From positions 41,824 through 105,823 of the forward strand of contig NZ_NWVL01000022.1 of the NCBI RefSeq assembly GCF_002382885.1: a stretch of DNA of 64,000 bases, written 5' to 3'. The number at the start of each line of letters is the position of its first letter. Position 1 is the stretch's first letter. A program made the translations under genes and the position numbers. This stretch comes from Streptomyces sp. WZ.A104 (lineage in GTDB: Bacteria > Actinomycetota > Actinomycetes > Streptomycetales > Streptomycetaceae). Shown piece by piece: positions 54,864 through 63,715 of the stretch. The notes under the pieces are model-generated. The model saw only the letters and a list, made by a program, of their open reading frames with translations. It ran no database searches and was not told where the DNA came from.

Positions 54864-56069
54864 ATGATTGACCACTGCCCGCCCGCTGTCCGTACCGGTC
54901 ACGCCCTGCCGGTTCTGCCGCCTTCCCCTTCCCGCGACCTGGTCCTCGCCGAGCTGGCCTCCAGGGTCTTCGCCTCGCTGCCCCGCAGCGACCAGCGCCG
55001 CAAGGGCCTCCAGTATCTGGACGGACTGCTGACCGTCCAGGGGCGCAAGTCGATCCGCAACATCGCCAAGCTGCTCGGAACCCAGGCCTCCGAGCAGAAC
55101 CTGCACCACTTCATCAGCGACTCCACCTGGGACTGGGTGCCCATCCGCCGGGCGCTGGCCGAAGCCGTGGACGCCTCCCTGCCGACCCGGGCCTGGGTAG
55201 TAAGACCCATGACCATCCCCAAGGCCGGACAGAACTCCGTGGGGGTGGGCCGGCACTTCTCCCCAGCGCTCGGGCAGACCCTGAACGCGCAGCGCGCCAT
55301 CGGCGTCTGGGCGACGTCGGAGTCCGCGGGCGTACCGGTCAACTGGCGGCTACAGCTGCCTTCCTCGTGGCACACCGACGACGCCCGGCGCAGTCAGGCG
55401 GCGGTCCCGGAGGGTACGAGCGCGGAGAGTCTGCACGGCTGCGCGGTCGAGGCGTCCCGGGAGACCCAGCTCGGCTGGGGGCTGCCGGTGCGGCCCGTCG
55501 TCTTCGACCTGGACGAGGCGTCCGAGCCGCTCCTGAAGACGCTGGCCACCACGCACGTTCCGCTCATGGCGAGGGTGGGCGGGGACACCCTGCTCACCGT
55601 GACCGACCGGGTCATGTCGGGGCGGGAGCAGAGCACGCTCCCCGCACACCGGATCATGGCCATGGCCGGGAACATGCGGCGACCGGTGCCGGGCAGGCGC
55701 CCCCTGTCGGGAGTGGTGAAGGACATGCCCCTCGCCGCCGCCGTACGCGTCGAACTCCCCTCGTATCCCCGGGGTTCCGAACACCGGCAGCTGGTGCTCC
55801 TGGGCGTGGGCGACTACGGCAGCCGCTGGCCGGCCGAGCTGTGGCTGTCCAACCTCACCACGGTCCCCATGGAGTACCTGGCCAGGCTGCGGCAGCTCAC
55901 GGACCGGGCGGCCCACGATGCCACGGTGGTGGCCGACCGCGTGGGCATCCGGGACTTCACCGGGCGCTCCTTCAACGGCTGGCACCGGCACGTCACGCTC
56001 GCCTCGGCCGCCCACGCCGTCACCGTCCTGGGTGACCGCACCTCGCACCTGCCGTACATCGCGGGCTAG
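54864..56069 (+). CDS. IS701-transposase-like protein, probably domesticated (second copy)
   Basis: A 401-residue paralogue of the preceding gene. FASLPRSDQRRKGLQYLDGL, GRKSIRNIAKLLG and HHFISDSTWDWVPIRRALA give the N-terminal part. AGQNSVGVGRHFSPALGQTL and RDFTGRSFNGWHRHVTLASA give the core. The first catalytic Asp position reads WVVRPMTIPKAG, and the usual Glu of FEGRS is Thr (FTGRS), so two catalytic positions are lost. It lies 118 bases downstream in the same direction, probably in one transcript. Two degenerate adjacent paralogues argue for a retained non-transposition function. Confidence 0.7.
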   Translation: MIDHCPPAVRTGHALPVLPPSPSRDLVLAELASRVFASLPRSDQRRKGLQYLDGLLTVQGRKSIRNIAKLLGTQASEQNLHHFISDSTWDWVPIRRALAEAVDASLPTRAWVVRPMTIPKAGQNSVGVGRHFSPALGQTLNAQRAIGVWATSESAGVPVNWRLQLPSSWHTDDARRSQAAVPEGTSAESLHGCAVEASRETQLGWGLPVRPVVFDLDEASEPLLKTLATTHVPLMARVGGDTLLTVTDRVMSGREQSTLPAHRIMAMAGNMRRPVPGRRPLSGVVKDMPLAAAVRVELPSYPRGSEHRQLVLLGVGDYGSRWPAELWLSNLTTVPMEYLARLRQLTDRAAHDATVVADRVGIRDFTGRSFNGWHRHVTLASAAHAVTVLGDRTSHLPYIAG

Positions 56070-56359
56070 TTATCGAAGTCCGGCTTGGGTCCCCACCCAC
56101 GGGCCCATAAGTTGGAGCGGCAGCCGAGGAACGGCCCCCCACCGGCGCCCCGCCGCCGGGCCCGTCCGGCGCACACGGTCCGCCGCGGCGCTGTCCGCAC
56201 CGAGGACCGGCCCGGGGCAGGGGACCAACCCCCGCACCCGCACCCCCCCACTTCCTCCCTCGCTCACTCACGCACGTCTCGACCTCGCTGCCGCGAGCAG
56301 CGCTTCATGACCAGCCCCCGCGGTTCTCCCGGACCGCCGAACTCCGTAGGGACGACCCC

Positions 56360-58522
56360 ATGCAGTCACCACCGCAGACCGCACAGGATCAGCCGACGCA
56401 GCACCCCGAGGACTGGAGCGCACAGGACTGGAGCGCACAGGACTGGAGCGCACAGGACCGGAGCGCACAGGACTGGAGCGCGCTCGACCAGCGGGCCGTC
56501 GACACCGCCCGCGCCCTGGCCATGGACGCCGTGCAGCACGCCGGGCACGGACACCCGGGAACGGCGATGAGCCTCGCCCCGGCCGCGTACGTCCTCTTCC
56601 AGAAGGTCATGGCCCACGACCCCGCCGACCCCGGCTGGGAGGGGCGGGACCGGTTCGTCCTCTCCGCCGGTCACGCCAGCCTGCTGCTGTACGTCCAGCT
56701 GATGCTGGCGGGCTACCCGCTGACCCTGGACGACCTCAAGGCCTTCCGCCGCCACGGCAGCCTCACCCCCGGACACCCCGAGCACGGGCACACCCCCGGG
56801 GTGGAGACCACCACCGGGCCGCTGGGGCAGGGCATCGCCAACGCGGTGGGCATGGCCATGGCCGCCCGCTACGAGCGGGGGCTCTACGACCCCGAGGCCG
56901 CCACCGGCACCTCCCCCTTCGACCACACGGTCTGGGTCATCGCGGGCGACGGCGACCTCCAGGAAGGCGTGTGCGCCGAGGCCTCGTCGCTCGCCGGACA
57001 CCAGAAGCTGGGCAACCTCGTCGTGCTCTACGACGACAACCACATCTCGATCGAGGGGGACACCAGCACCGCGTTCTCCGAGGACGTCCTCCAGCGGTAC
57101 GCCTCCTACGGCTGGCACGTGCAGCGGGTGGAGCCGAAGCCCGACGGCGACCTGGACCCCCGTGCCCTGCGCGAGGCGTTCCTCGCCGCCAAGGAGGTGC
57201 GCGACCGGCCCACCCTGATCGCCGCGCGCTCGGTCATCGCCTGGCCCGCCCCCCGTGCCAAGGGCACCGCCGCCGCGCACGGGGCCGCCCTCGGCGCGGA
57301 GGAGGTCGCGGCCACCAAGGAGGTCCTCGGCCTCGACCCGGCCCGCTCCTTCCACGTACCGGACGAGGTCCTCGCGCACACCCGGACCGCCCTGGTCCGC
57401 GGCCGTGCCGCACACACCGCCTGGGCCGGGAAGCTGGCGCAGTGGCGCGACGCCCACCCCCGCCGGGCCGCGGAGTACGACCGGATCACCCAGGGGCAGC
57501 CCCCGGCCGGGTGGGAGAACAAGCTCCCCGTCTTCGAGCCCGGCACCTCCGTCGCCACCCGCAAGGCGTCGGGCACCGTACTCGCCGCGCTGGGGCCGCT
57601 GCTGCCCGAGCTGTGGGGCGGCTCCGCCGACCTGGCCGGGTCCAACAACACCACGATCGACAGCAGTTCGTCCTTCCTGCCACTGGGCAACGCCCTGCCG
57701 CAGGCCGACCCGTACGGCCGTACCGTGCACTTCGGCATCAGGGAACACGCCATGGCGTCCGTGATGAACGGGGTGGCGCTGCACGGCGCGACCCGCATCT
57801 ACGGGGGCACTTTCCTGGTCTTCTCCGACTACATGCGCCCCGCCGTGCGGCTCGCCGCGCTGATGCGGCTCCCGGTCACCTATGTGTGGACCCATGACTC
57901 GGTCGGGCTCGGCGAGGACGGCCCCACCCACCAGCCGGTCGAGCAGCTCGCCACCCTGCGGGCCATCCCCGGGCTGAACGTCGTACGCCCCGCCGACGCC
58001 AACGAGACGGCGGCCGCCTGGGCGGAGATCCTGCGCCGGCACAGCGCCGACCCGGCCCCGCACGGGATCGTGCTGTCCCGGCAGAACCTGCCCGTCTACC
58101 CGCCCAACGAGCTTGTCCCGCGAGGCGGTTACGTCTTCCGTGAGGCCGAGGGCGGGGTTCCGCAGGCGCTGCTCGTGGCCACCGGTTCCGAGGTGTCCCT
58201 GGCGGTCGCCGCCCAGGAGCTGCTGGCGAAGCGCGGTGTCGCGGCCCGGGTGGTGTCGATGCCCTGCCTGGAGTGGTTCATGGAGCAGGACCGCTCCTAC
58301 CGGGACCAGGTGCTGCCACCCGACGTACGCGTACGGGTGACGGTCGAGGCCGGAGTGGGTCTGGGCTGGGACCGCATCGCGGGCGAGGCGGGGCGCGTGA
58401 TGTCCCTGGAGCGGTTCGGCGCCTCGGCCGACGGCGCGCTGCTCTTCCGCGAGTTCGGCTTCACCCCCGAGGCGGTCGCCGCCGAGGTGGAGACCGCCAT
58501 GGAGAAGGCGGCCCGCCGATGA
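56360..58522 (+). CDS. tkt: Transketolase with repeat-bearing N-terminal extension
   Basis: A full-length thiamine-diphosphate transketolase of 720 residues that would make erythrose 4-phosphate for the DAHP synthase. Family motifs are AVQHAGHGHPGTAMSLAPAA, then FVLSAGHASLLLYVQLMLAG, VETTTGPLGQGIANAVGMAM and the ThDP motif VIAGDGDLQEGVCAEASSLA. FGIREHAMASVMNGVALHGA and VGLGEDGPTHQPVEQLATLR follow. A 43-residue extension precedes the core and contains five tandem DWSAQ units. It overlaps aroA by four bases (ATGA), placing it at the head of the tkt-aroA-aroC-aroK-aroB operon. Confidence 0.93.
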   Translation: MQSPPQTAQDQPTQHPEDWSAQDWSAQDWSAQDRSAQDWSALDQRAVDTARALAMDAVQHAGHGHPGTAMSLAPAAYVLFQKVMAHDPADPGWEGRDRFVLSAGHASLLLYVQLMLAGYPLTLDDLKAFRRHGSLTPGHPEHGHTPGVETTTGPLGQGIANAVGMAMAARYERGLYDPEAATGTSPFDHTVWVIAGDGDLQEGVCAEASSLAGHQKLGNLVVLYDDNHISIEGDTSTAFSEDVLQRYASYGWHVQRVEPKPDGDLDPRALREAFLAAKEVRDRPTLIAARSVIAWPAPRAKGTAAAHGAALGAEEVAATKEVLGLDPARSFHVPDEVLAHTRTALVRGRAAHTAWAGKLAQWRDAHPRRAAEYDRITQGQPPAGWENKLPVFEPGTSVATRKASGTVLAALGPLLPELWGGSADLAGSNNTTIDSSSSFLPLGNALPQADPYGRTVHFGIREHAMASVMNGVALHGATRIYGGTFLVFSDYMRPAVRLAALMRLPVTYVWTHDSVGLGEDGPTHQPVEQLATLRAIPGLNVVRPADANETAAAWAEILRRHSADPAPHGIVLSRQNLPVYPPNELVPRGGYVFREAEGGVPQALLVATGSEVSLAVAAQELLAKRGVAARVVSMPCLEWFMEQDRSYRDQVLPPDVRVRVTVEAGVGLGWDRIAGEAGRVMSLERFGASADGALLFREFGFTPEAVAAEVETAMEKAARR
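56411..56485 (+). repeat. Five tandem 15-bp repeats inside the transketolase gene
   Basis: GACTGGAGCGCACAG occurs exactly at 56411, 56426 and 56441, with one change at 56456 and a diverged end at 56471. Each unit encodes DWSAQ. The period keeps the frame, so copy number can vary without destroying the enzyme. Confidence 0.9.
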
Positions 58523-59802
58523 CACCGCAGATATCCCGGCTGCGCCCGCTGTCCGCGCGTATCCCCGGCTCCAAGAGCATCACCACCAGGGCCCTGCTCC
58601 TGGCCGCTGCGGCGAAGGGCACCAGCACGCTGTGGGCCCCTCTGGTCAGCCACGACACCCTCGCCTTCAGGGCGGCCCTCGGCAGCCTCGGCGTGGCGGT
58701 CGAGACCAGCCCCAGCGACCAGTTCTGGGACGTGACCGGCAACGGCCGCGGCCCCGTCGGCACGGGCGAGGTGTGGTGCGCCGACGCCGGTACGGCGGCC
58801 CGCTTCCTGCCCCCGTTCAGCGCGGCGGGCGAGGGGACCTTCACCTTCGACGGCTCCGAACAGCTCCGGGCCCGGCCGCTGAGCCCGCTGATGAAGGCCA
58901 TGACCGCGCTCGGCGCCGAGCTGGAGACCCCGGTCCCGGGGCGCTTCCCGCTGACCGTACGGGCCAGTGGCCTGGAGGGCGGCGAGCTGAGGGTGGACTC
59001 CTCCATGAGCAGCCAGTTCCTCAGCGGCCTGCTGATGACCGCCCCCCTGATGCGGCGGCCGGTCCGGGCCGACCTGAGCGGCTCCGTCAGCCGCCCCTAC
59101 CTGGACATGACGCTGGCCCTGATGCGGCGCTTCGGCGCGGACGTCCAGGAGTCCGGGGACGGGGTGGTCGAGGTGCGGCCTGGCGGCTACCGGCCCGCCG
59201 CCGTCGTCATCGAACCCGACGCCTCCACCGCCTCGTACGTCTTCGCGGCCGCCGCCGCGACCGAGCACCGGGTGACCGTGCCCGGCCTCTGCGGCCGCAG
59301 CCTCCAGGGCGACCTGCGGTTCGTGGACACCCTGCGGCAGCTGGGCGCCCAAGTGGAGGTGTCGGACCGGGACGTCACCGTGACAGGCACCGGACGGCTG
59401 CGCGGCGGTCTCACCCTCGACATGGGCGACATCTCCGACACCTTCATGACCCTCGCGGCGATCGCTCCGCTCGCCGACGCGCCCCTGACCATCGGCGGGG
59501 TGCGGCACGCCCGGTTCAAGGAGTCGGACCGCATAGCGGCGGTGGCGCAGAACCTGCGCGCCTGCGGCATCCGGGTGGACGAGACGGAGGACTCGGTCAC
59601 CGTCCACCCCGGCCCGCTGCGGCCCGCCCGCATCGCCTGCCACCGCGACCACCGGATCGCCATGGCGTTCTCGGTCCTGGGGCTGGCCGCGCAGGTTCCG
59701 CTGACGCTCGACGACCCGTCCTGCGTCACGAAGACCTTCCCCGGCTTCCACCAGGAGATGGCGCGGCTCTTCCCGTACTACGAAGTGCCGGAGTACCGCT
59801 GA
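58519..59802 (+). CDS. aroA: EPSP synthase (3-phosphoshikimate 1-carboxyvinyltransferase)
   Basis: Catalyses the sixth shikimate step. It has 427 residues with the signatures [50 protein letters not shown] and [62 protein letters not shown] and [17 protein letters not shown] complete the set; all are active-site elements. The first signature has GSKSITTRA, close to the class I form. ATG at 58519 overlaps the transketolase stop. It is probably a cluster-dedicated copy that raises chorismate supply. Confidence 0.95.
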   Translation: MTPQISRLRPLSARIPGSKSITTRALLLAAAAKGTSTLWAPLVSHDTLAFRAALGSLGVAVETSPSDQFWDVTGNGRGPVGTGEVWCADAGTAARFLPPFSAAGEGTFTFDGSEQLRARPLSPLMKAMTALGAELETPVPGRFPLTVRASGLEGGELRVDSSMSSQFLSGLLMTAPLMRRPVRADLSGSVSRPYLDMTLALMRRFGADVQESGDGVVEVRPGGYRPAAVVIEPDASTASYVFAAAAATEHRVTVPGLCGRSLQGDLRFVDTLRQLGAQVEVSDRDVTVTGTGRLRGGLTLDMGDISDTFMTLAAIAPLADAPLTIGGVRHARFKESDRIAAVAQNLRACGIRVDETEDSVTVHPGPLRPARIACHRDHRIAMAFSVLGLAAQVPLTLDDPSCVTKTFPGFHQEMARLFPYYEVPEYR

Positions 59803-59867
59803 TGACCACGTACGCGCGCCGGAGGAAGGCGCAGTCCAAAGCCCACAGGAAAGCAGGGAAAGGATGA
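59802..59867 (+). CDS. 21-residue basic micro-ORF between aroA and aroC
   Basis: ATG at 59802 overlaps the aroA stop, and its TGA at 59865-59867 overlaps the aroC ATG, giving two ATGA/TGATG junctions. The peptide [20 protein letters not shown] plus G is strongly basic. It contains GGAGGAAGG and GGGAAAGG, so its main job may be to carry ribosomes and the aroC ribosome site across the gap. Expression as a functional peptide is unproven. Confidence 0.35.
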   Translation: MTTYARRRKAQSKAHRKAGKG

Positions 59868-61048
59868 GCAGGTTGCGCTGGCTGACCGCGGGGGAGTCGC
59901 ACGGCCCCGCACTCGTCGCGACGCTGGAGGGGCTTCCCGCAGGGGTCCCGGTCACCACGGAGCTGGTGGCGCAGGCCCTGGCCCGGCGGCGGCTCGGCTA
60001 CGGCCGGGGCGCGCGGATGAAGTTCGAGCAGGACGAGGTGACCTTCCTCGGTGGCGTACGCCACGGCCTCACCCTGGGCTCCCCGGTCGCCGTCATGGTC
60101 GGCAACACCGAGTGGCCCAAGTGGGAGCAGGTCATGGCGGCCGACCCGGTCGACCCCGCCGAACTCGCGGGCCTCGCCCGCAACGCCCCCCTGACCCGCC
60201 CGCGTCCGGGCCACGCCGATCTGGCGGGGATGCAGAAGTACGGCTTCGAGGAGGCGCGCCCCGTGCTGGAGCGCGCCAGCGCCCGGGAGACCGCGGCGCG
60301 GGTGGCGCTCGGGGCGGTGGCCCGCTCGTATCTGAAGGAGACGGCCGGGATCGAGATCGTCAGCCATGTCGTGGAGCTGGGCGCCGCGCAGGCCCCGTAC
60401 GGGGACGTGCCCGGACCCGGCGACGTGGAGCGGCTCGACGCGGACCCGGTGCGCTGCCTGGACGCCGACGCGTCCAAGGCGATGGTCGCCGAGATCGACC
60501 AGGCCCACCGGGACGGCGACACCCTGGGCGGCGTCGTCGAGGTCGTCGCCCACGGGGTGCCCGTCGGGCTCGGCTCGCACGTGCACTGGGACCGGCGCCT
60601 GGACGCCCGGCTCGCCGCCGCGCTCATGGGAATCCAGGCGATCAAGGGGGTCGAGGTCGGCGACGGCTTCGGTCTGGCGCGCGTGCCCGGCTCGCAGGCC
60701 CACGACGAGATCGTGCCCACGGCCGACGGCATCCGGCGCTCCTCCGGCCGCTCCGGCGGCACCGAGGGCGGCCTGACCACCGGTGAACTCCTGCGCGTAC
60801 GGGCCGCGATGAAGCCCATCGCGACGGTTCCGCACGCCCTGGCCACCGTGGACGTCAGCACCGGCGAAGCGGCCGTCGCGCACCACCAGCGCTCGGACGT
60901 CTGCGCGGTGCCCGCCGCCGGGATCGTGGCGGAGGCGATGGTGGCCCTGGTCCTCGCGGACGCGGTGGCGGAGAAGTTCGGCGGCGACAGCGTGGCCGAG
61001 ACCCGTCGTAACGTCTCCGGTTTCCTCGCCCACCTGGAGATCGCATGA
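59864..61048 (+). CDS. aroC: Chorismate synthase
   Basis: Forms chorismate from EPSP using reduced FMN. It has 394 residues, the normal length, with the signatures [60 protein letters not shown] and [40 protein letters not shown] with GGLTTGE follows, and [20 protein letters not shown] is near the end. The start is fixed by the GGGAAAGG ribosome site. It overlaps aroK by four bases. Chorismate is the direct substrate of the PhzE-like enzyme encoded 13 kb upstream. Confidence 0.96.
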   Translation: MSRLRWLTAGESHGPALVATLEGLPAGVPVTTELVAQALARRRLGYGRGARMKFEQDEVTFLGGVRHGLTLGSPVAVMVGNTEWPKWEQVMAADPVDPAELAGLARNAPLTRPRPGHADLAGMQKYGFEEARPVLERASARETAARVALGAVARSYLKETAGIEIVSHVVELGAAQAPYGDVPGPGDVERLDADPVRCLDADASKAMVAEIDQAHRDGDTLGGVVEVVAHGVPVGLGSHVHWDRRLDARLAAALMGIQAIKGVEVGDGFGLARVPGSQAHDEIVPTADGIRRSSGRSGGTEGGLTTGELLRVRAAMKPIATVPHALATVDVSTGEAAVAHHQRSDVCAVPAAGIVAEAMVALVLADAVAEKFGGDSVAETRRNVSGFLAHLEIA

Positions 61049-61572
61049 CCTCCCCCCTGGCCGTGCTCGTCGGCCCGCCCGGCGTGGGCAAGTCCTCGGT
61101 CGCACGCATCCTCGCGGCGCGTACGGGCACGGCGGTACGCGACACCGACCAGGACATCGAGCGGCTGACCGGCCGGACCGTCAGCCAGATCTTCGCCGAA
61201 CGGGGCGAGCGGCACTTCCGTGCCATCGAGCACGAGGCGGTCCGCGCCGCGTTGCACGAGCACTCCGGGGTGCTCGCCCTGGGCGGCGGGGCCGTGGTGC
61301 GGGCGGGGACGCGCGAGGCGCTGCGCGGGCTGCCGGTCGTCTTCCTGGACGCCACCCTCGCCGATGTCCGCGAACGCCTGGGGGACGACGACTCCCGGCC
61401 GCTGCTGCGGGACGACTTCGCGAACCGGTGGCTCGGCCTGATGGCCACGCGGCGCCCCCTGTACCTGTCAGTGGCCCGAGCCGTGGTGTCCACACACGGG
61501 CGCACCCCGGGGCAGGTCGCCTCGGCGGTGCAGTCCGAGCTGATCGGCGCGTCCGTGGGGGCCCTGCCATGA
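61045..61572 (+). CDS. aroK: Shikimate kinase
   Basis: Phosphorylates shikimate at the 3-OH using ATP. It has 175 residues. Walker A is [16 protein letters not shown], the shikimate-binding Asp is in [14 protein letters not shown], the lid region is [17 protein letters not shown], and [10 protein letters not shown] is the conserved GGG loop. The C-terminal [20 protein letters not shown] is also typical. ATGA overlaps lie on both sides (aroC and aroB), so it is part of the tightly coupled operon. Confidence 0.95.
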   Translation: MTSPLAVLVGPPGVGKSSVARILAARTGTAVRDTDQDIERLTGRTVSQIFAERGERHFRAIEHEAVRAALHEHSGVLALGGGAVVRAGTREALRGLPVVFLDATLADVRERLGDDDSRPLLRDDFANRWLGLMATRRPLYLSVARAVVSTHGRTPGQVASAVQSELIGASVGALP

Positions 61573-62732
61573 CCGTCGTCCGCATCCCCGTCGCGGGGAG
61601 CGCCGGGAGCGACCCGTACGACGTCCTCGTCGGGCGTCAGCTCATGGGTGCCGTCGGTGAGCTGGTCGGGCCGGCCCACCGCGTCGCGGTGATCCATCCG
61701 GCGGCGCTGGCCCCGCTGGGCGAGACCGTACGCGCGGACCTCGCCGCCCAGGGCTTCGAGGCGATCGCCGTCGAGGTGCCGGACGCGGAGGAGGCCAAGA
61801 CCGCCGATGCCGCCGCCCGCTGCTGGTCGGCCCTCGGGCGGGCCGGTTTCACCCGCAGCGATGTGATCGTCGGCATCGGCGGCGGCGCGACCACGGACGT
61901 GGCCGGTTTCGTCGCGGCCAGCTGGCTGCGCGGGGTGCGGTGGATCGCGGTGCCCACCACCGTCCTCGGCATGGTCGACGCGGCCGTCGGCGGCAAGACC
62001 GGCATCAACACCGCCGAGGGCAAGAACCTCGTCGGCGCCTTCCACCCTCCGGCAGGCGTGCTCTGCGACCTCGCCGCGCTCGACTCGCTGCCGGTCCACG
62101 ACTACGTCTCCGGCCTCGCCGAGATCATCAAGGCGGGCTTCATCGCCGACCCGGTCATCCTCGACCTGATCGAGGCCGACCCGGAGGCCGCCCGCAGCCC
62201 CGAGGGGAAGCACACCGCTGAGCTGATCGAGCGGGCGATCCGGGTCAAGGCGGACGTCGTGTCGGAGGACCTCAAGGAGTCCGGCCGACGCGAGATCCTC
62301 AACTACGGGCACACCCTGGCCCACGCCATCGAGCGGAACGAGGGCTACCGCCTCCGGCACGGCGAGGCTGTCTCCGTCGGCCTGGTCTTCGCCGCGGAAC
62401 TCGGCCGGGCGACGGGCCGCCTGGACCAGGCCACCGCCGACCGGCACCGCACGGTCCTGCGCTCGGTGGGCCTCCCGGTGACCTACCGGGGTGACCAGTG
62501 GACCCGGCTCCTGGCCACCATGCGGCTCGACAAGAAGGCGCGCGGTGATCTGCTGCGCTTCATCGTCCTGGACGGCCTGGCCAGGCCCGCCGTGCTGGCG
62601 GGCCCCGACCCGGCGCTCCTGCACACCGTCTACGCCGGGGGCTGCGCCTCGACGGCGGCCTCCCCGGCCTCCCGCACCGGCTCCTCCCCGGCCGCCTCCA
62701 CCGGCTCCGCCGCGCGGAAGGCCGAGCGGTGA
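61569..62732 (+). CDS. aroB: 3-dehydroquinate synthase
   Basis: Cyclises DAHP to 3-dehydroquinate, NAD- and metal-dependent. It has 387 residues. [20 protein letters not shown] is the NAD-binding core; then [70 protein letters not shown] with metal ligands, and the C-terminal [20 protein letters not shown]. It is DHQ synthase rather than the aminoDHQ or 2-deoxy-scyllo-inosose type. The last 25 residues form a Ser/Ala-rich tail that overlaps the convergent NmrA-like gene by 103 bases. Confidence 0.95.
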   Translation: MTVVRIPVAGSAGSDPYDVLVGRQLMGAVGELVGPAHRVAVIHPAALAPLGETVRADLAAQGFEAIAVEVPDAEEAKTADAAARCWSALGRAGFTRSDVIVGIGGGATTDVAGFVAASWLRGVRWIAVPTTVLGMVDAAVGGKTGINTAEGKNLVGAFHPPAGVLCDLAALDSLPVHDYVSGLAEIIKAGFIADPVILDLIEADPEAARSPEGKHTAELIERAIRVKADVVSEDLKESGRREILNYGHTLAHAIERNEGYRLRHGEAVSVGLVFAAELGRATGRLDQATADRHRTVLRSVGLPVTYRGDQWTRLLATMRLDKKARGDLLRFIVLDGLARPAVLAGPDPALLHTVYAGGCASTAASPASRTGSSPAASTGSAARKAER

Positions 62733-63562
62733 CGGCGCGCCCACGCCCGGAACGTACCGGGCTCCCGGCCGGTCGCCTCCCGGACCCCGTGGTCCACGGC
62801 GCTCTTGGCTCCCCGGGCCTGCCGGTCCGCGCTTTCGAGGAGCGCCGCCGCGAGGGCGTCGGGGTAGCGGGAGCGCCACACGGCCAGGGCCTGTGCCTCG
62901 GTCAGCTCCTCGTGGCGTACCGGACGGCCGAGGACCTCGCCGAGCTGCGCCGCCTGCTGCCGGGCAGACAGGGCGGCCGGTCCCGTCAACGCGTACGCGC
63001 GTCCCGCGCACTCCGCGGAGGTCAGGGCGCGGGCGGCGGCCTCCGCCACGTCCCGGGGGTCGACGCAGGAGTTCGCGGAAGCGCCGTGCAGCGTGCGCAC
63101 GACGCCCTCGTCGCGCACGGACCGTGTCCAGTCCAGGCAGTTGGACATGAAGGCGCGGGGGCGCAGCAGCGTCCAGGACATCCCGGACGCCCGTACGCGC
63201 TCCTCGCACGCCCGCTGCCAGCGGGTGATCGCGTCCTGCGCCTGCGGGTCGGTCACCGCGAGGGCCGAGACCTTCACGACGTGGCGGACGCCGGCCCGGC
63301 GCGCGGCGGTGAGGAGGTGCTCGTCGTGGGTGTCCCGCAGGGGGTCGAACGTGACCGCGAGGAGCGCGTCCGCCCCGGCGAGCGCCCGCGTCAGCGAGGA
63401 GGTGTCGTCCAGGTCCGCCTCGACGGCCGCGCCGGGCACCGGTAGGCGGGCCGCCGCCCGCTCCGGGGAGCGGGTCAGGCAGCGCAGGTCGTACTGCGGG
63501 GCGAGGAGGCGGGCCACCCGGCTCCCCACCGTCCCCGTCGCGCCCGTCAGTGCAATACGCAA
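62630..63562 (-). CDS. NmrA-like NAD(P)-binding protein
   Basis: An atypical SDR/NmrA-family protein of about 310 residues. The dinucleotide-binding [20 protein letters not shown] opens the Rossmann fold. [40 protein letters not shown] and [20 protein letters not shown] follow, as in azoreductase-like NmrA proteins. It could be a redox enzyme of the cluster or a redox sensor. I prefer TTG at 63562 because GAGAGGAGAG lies directly upstream; ATG at 63586 adds eight residues. It is divergent from the exporter with operator-like site D between, and its 3' end overlaps aroB antisense. Confidence 0.82.
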   Translation of the reverse strand: MRIALTGATGTVGSRVARLLAPQYDLRCLTRSPERAAARLPVPGAAVEADLDDTSSLTRALAGADALLAVTFDPLRDTHDEHLLTAARRAGVRHVVKVSALAVTDPQAQDAITRWQRACEERVRASGMSWTLLRPRAFMSNCLDWTRSVRDEGVVRTLHGASANSCVDPRDVAEAAARALTSAECAGRAYALTGPAALSARQQAAQLGEVLGRPVRHEELTEAQALAVWRSRYPDALAAALLESADRQARGAKSAVDHGVREATGREPGTFRAWARRHRSAFRAAEPVEAAGEEPVREAGEAAVEAQPPA

Positions 63563-63624
63563 GGCCTCTCCTCTCTCCGGCTCCATGACTATCACCACGG
63601 CTGGCCCGGGGGCGATCACTATGC

Positions 63625-63652
63625 AAAGATAATAATGAGCACTATGTTTTTT
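63625..63652. promoter_or_regulatory. A/T-rich operator-like site D, divergent NmrA-like/exporter promoters
   Basis: The island starts AAAGATAATAATGAGCA and ends CTATGTTTTTT, 28 bases long. It shares the A-run + GA + TAAT left arm and the TATGTTTT right arm with sites B and C. It lies between starts at 63562 and 63716. Confidence 0.6.
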
Positions 63653-63715
63653 GTCGGGCGGCCGTTCCCCCCCGCCGCTCCGCGGCCCGGCCGCACTCAC
63701 CCTGGAGGAAGTACG

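Noticed and set aside
53555..56069. Active IS701 insertion sequences
   Set aside because: Neither copy has terminal inverted repeats or target duplications, and key catalytic positions are lost in both.
56411..56485. Possible CRISPR-like array
   Set aside because: The 15-bp units are contiguous, have no spacers and are coding. No CRISPR array or cas gene is seen anywhere in the window.
56366..58525. 719-codon minus-strand open frame opposite the transketolase gene
   Set aside because: High G+C third positions keep the antisense frame open. The forward strand encodes every transketolase motif, and the antisense product has no recognisable domain.
60855..63626. 923-codon minus-strand open frame opposite aroC, aroK and aroB
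   Set aside because: It is a shadow of three certain shikimate genes, with Arg/Gly/Pro-rich nonsense composition.
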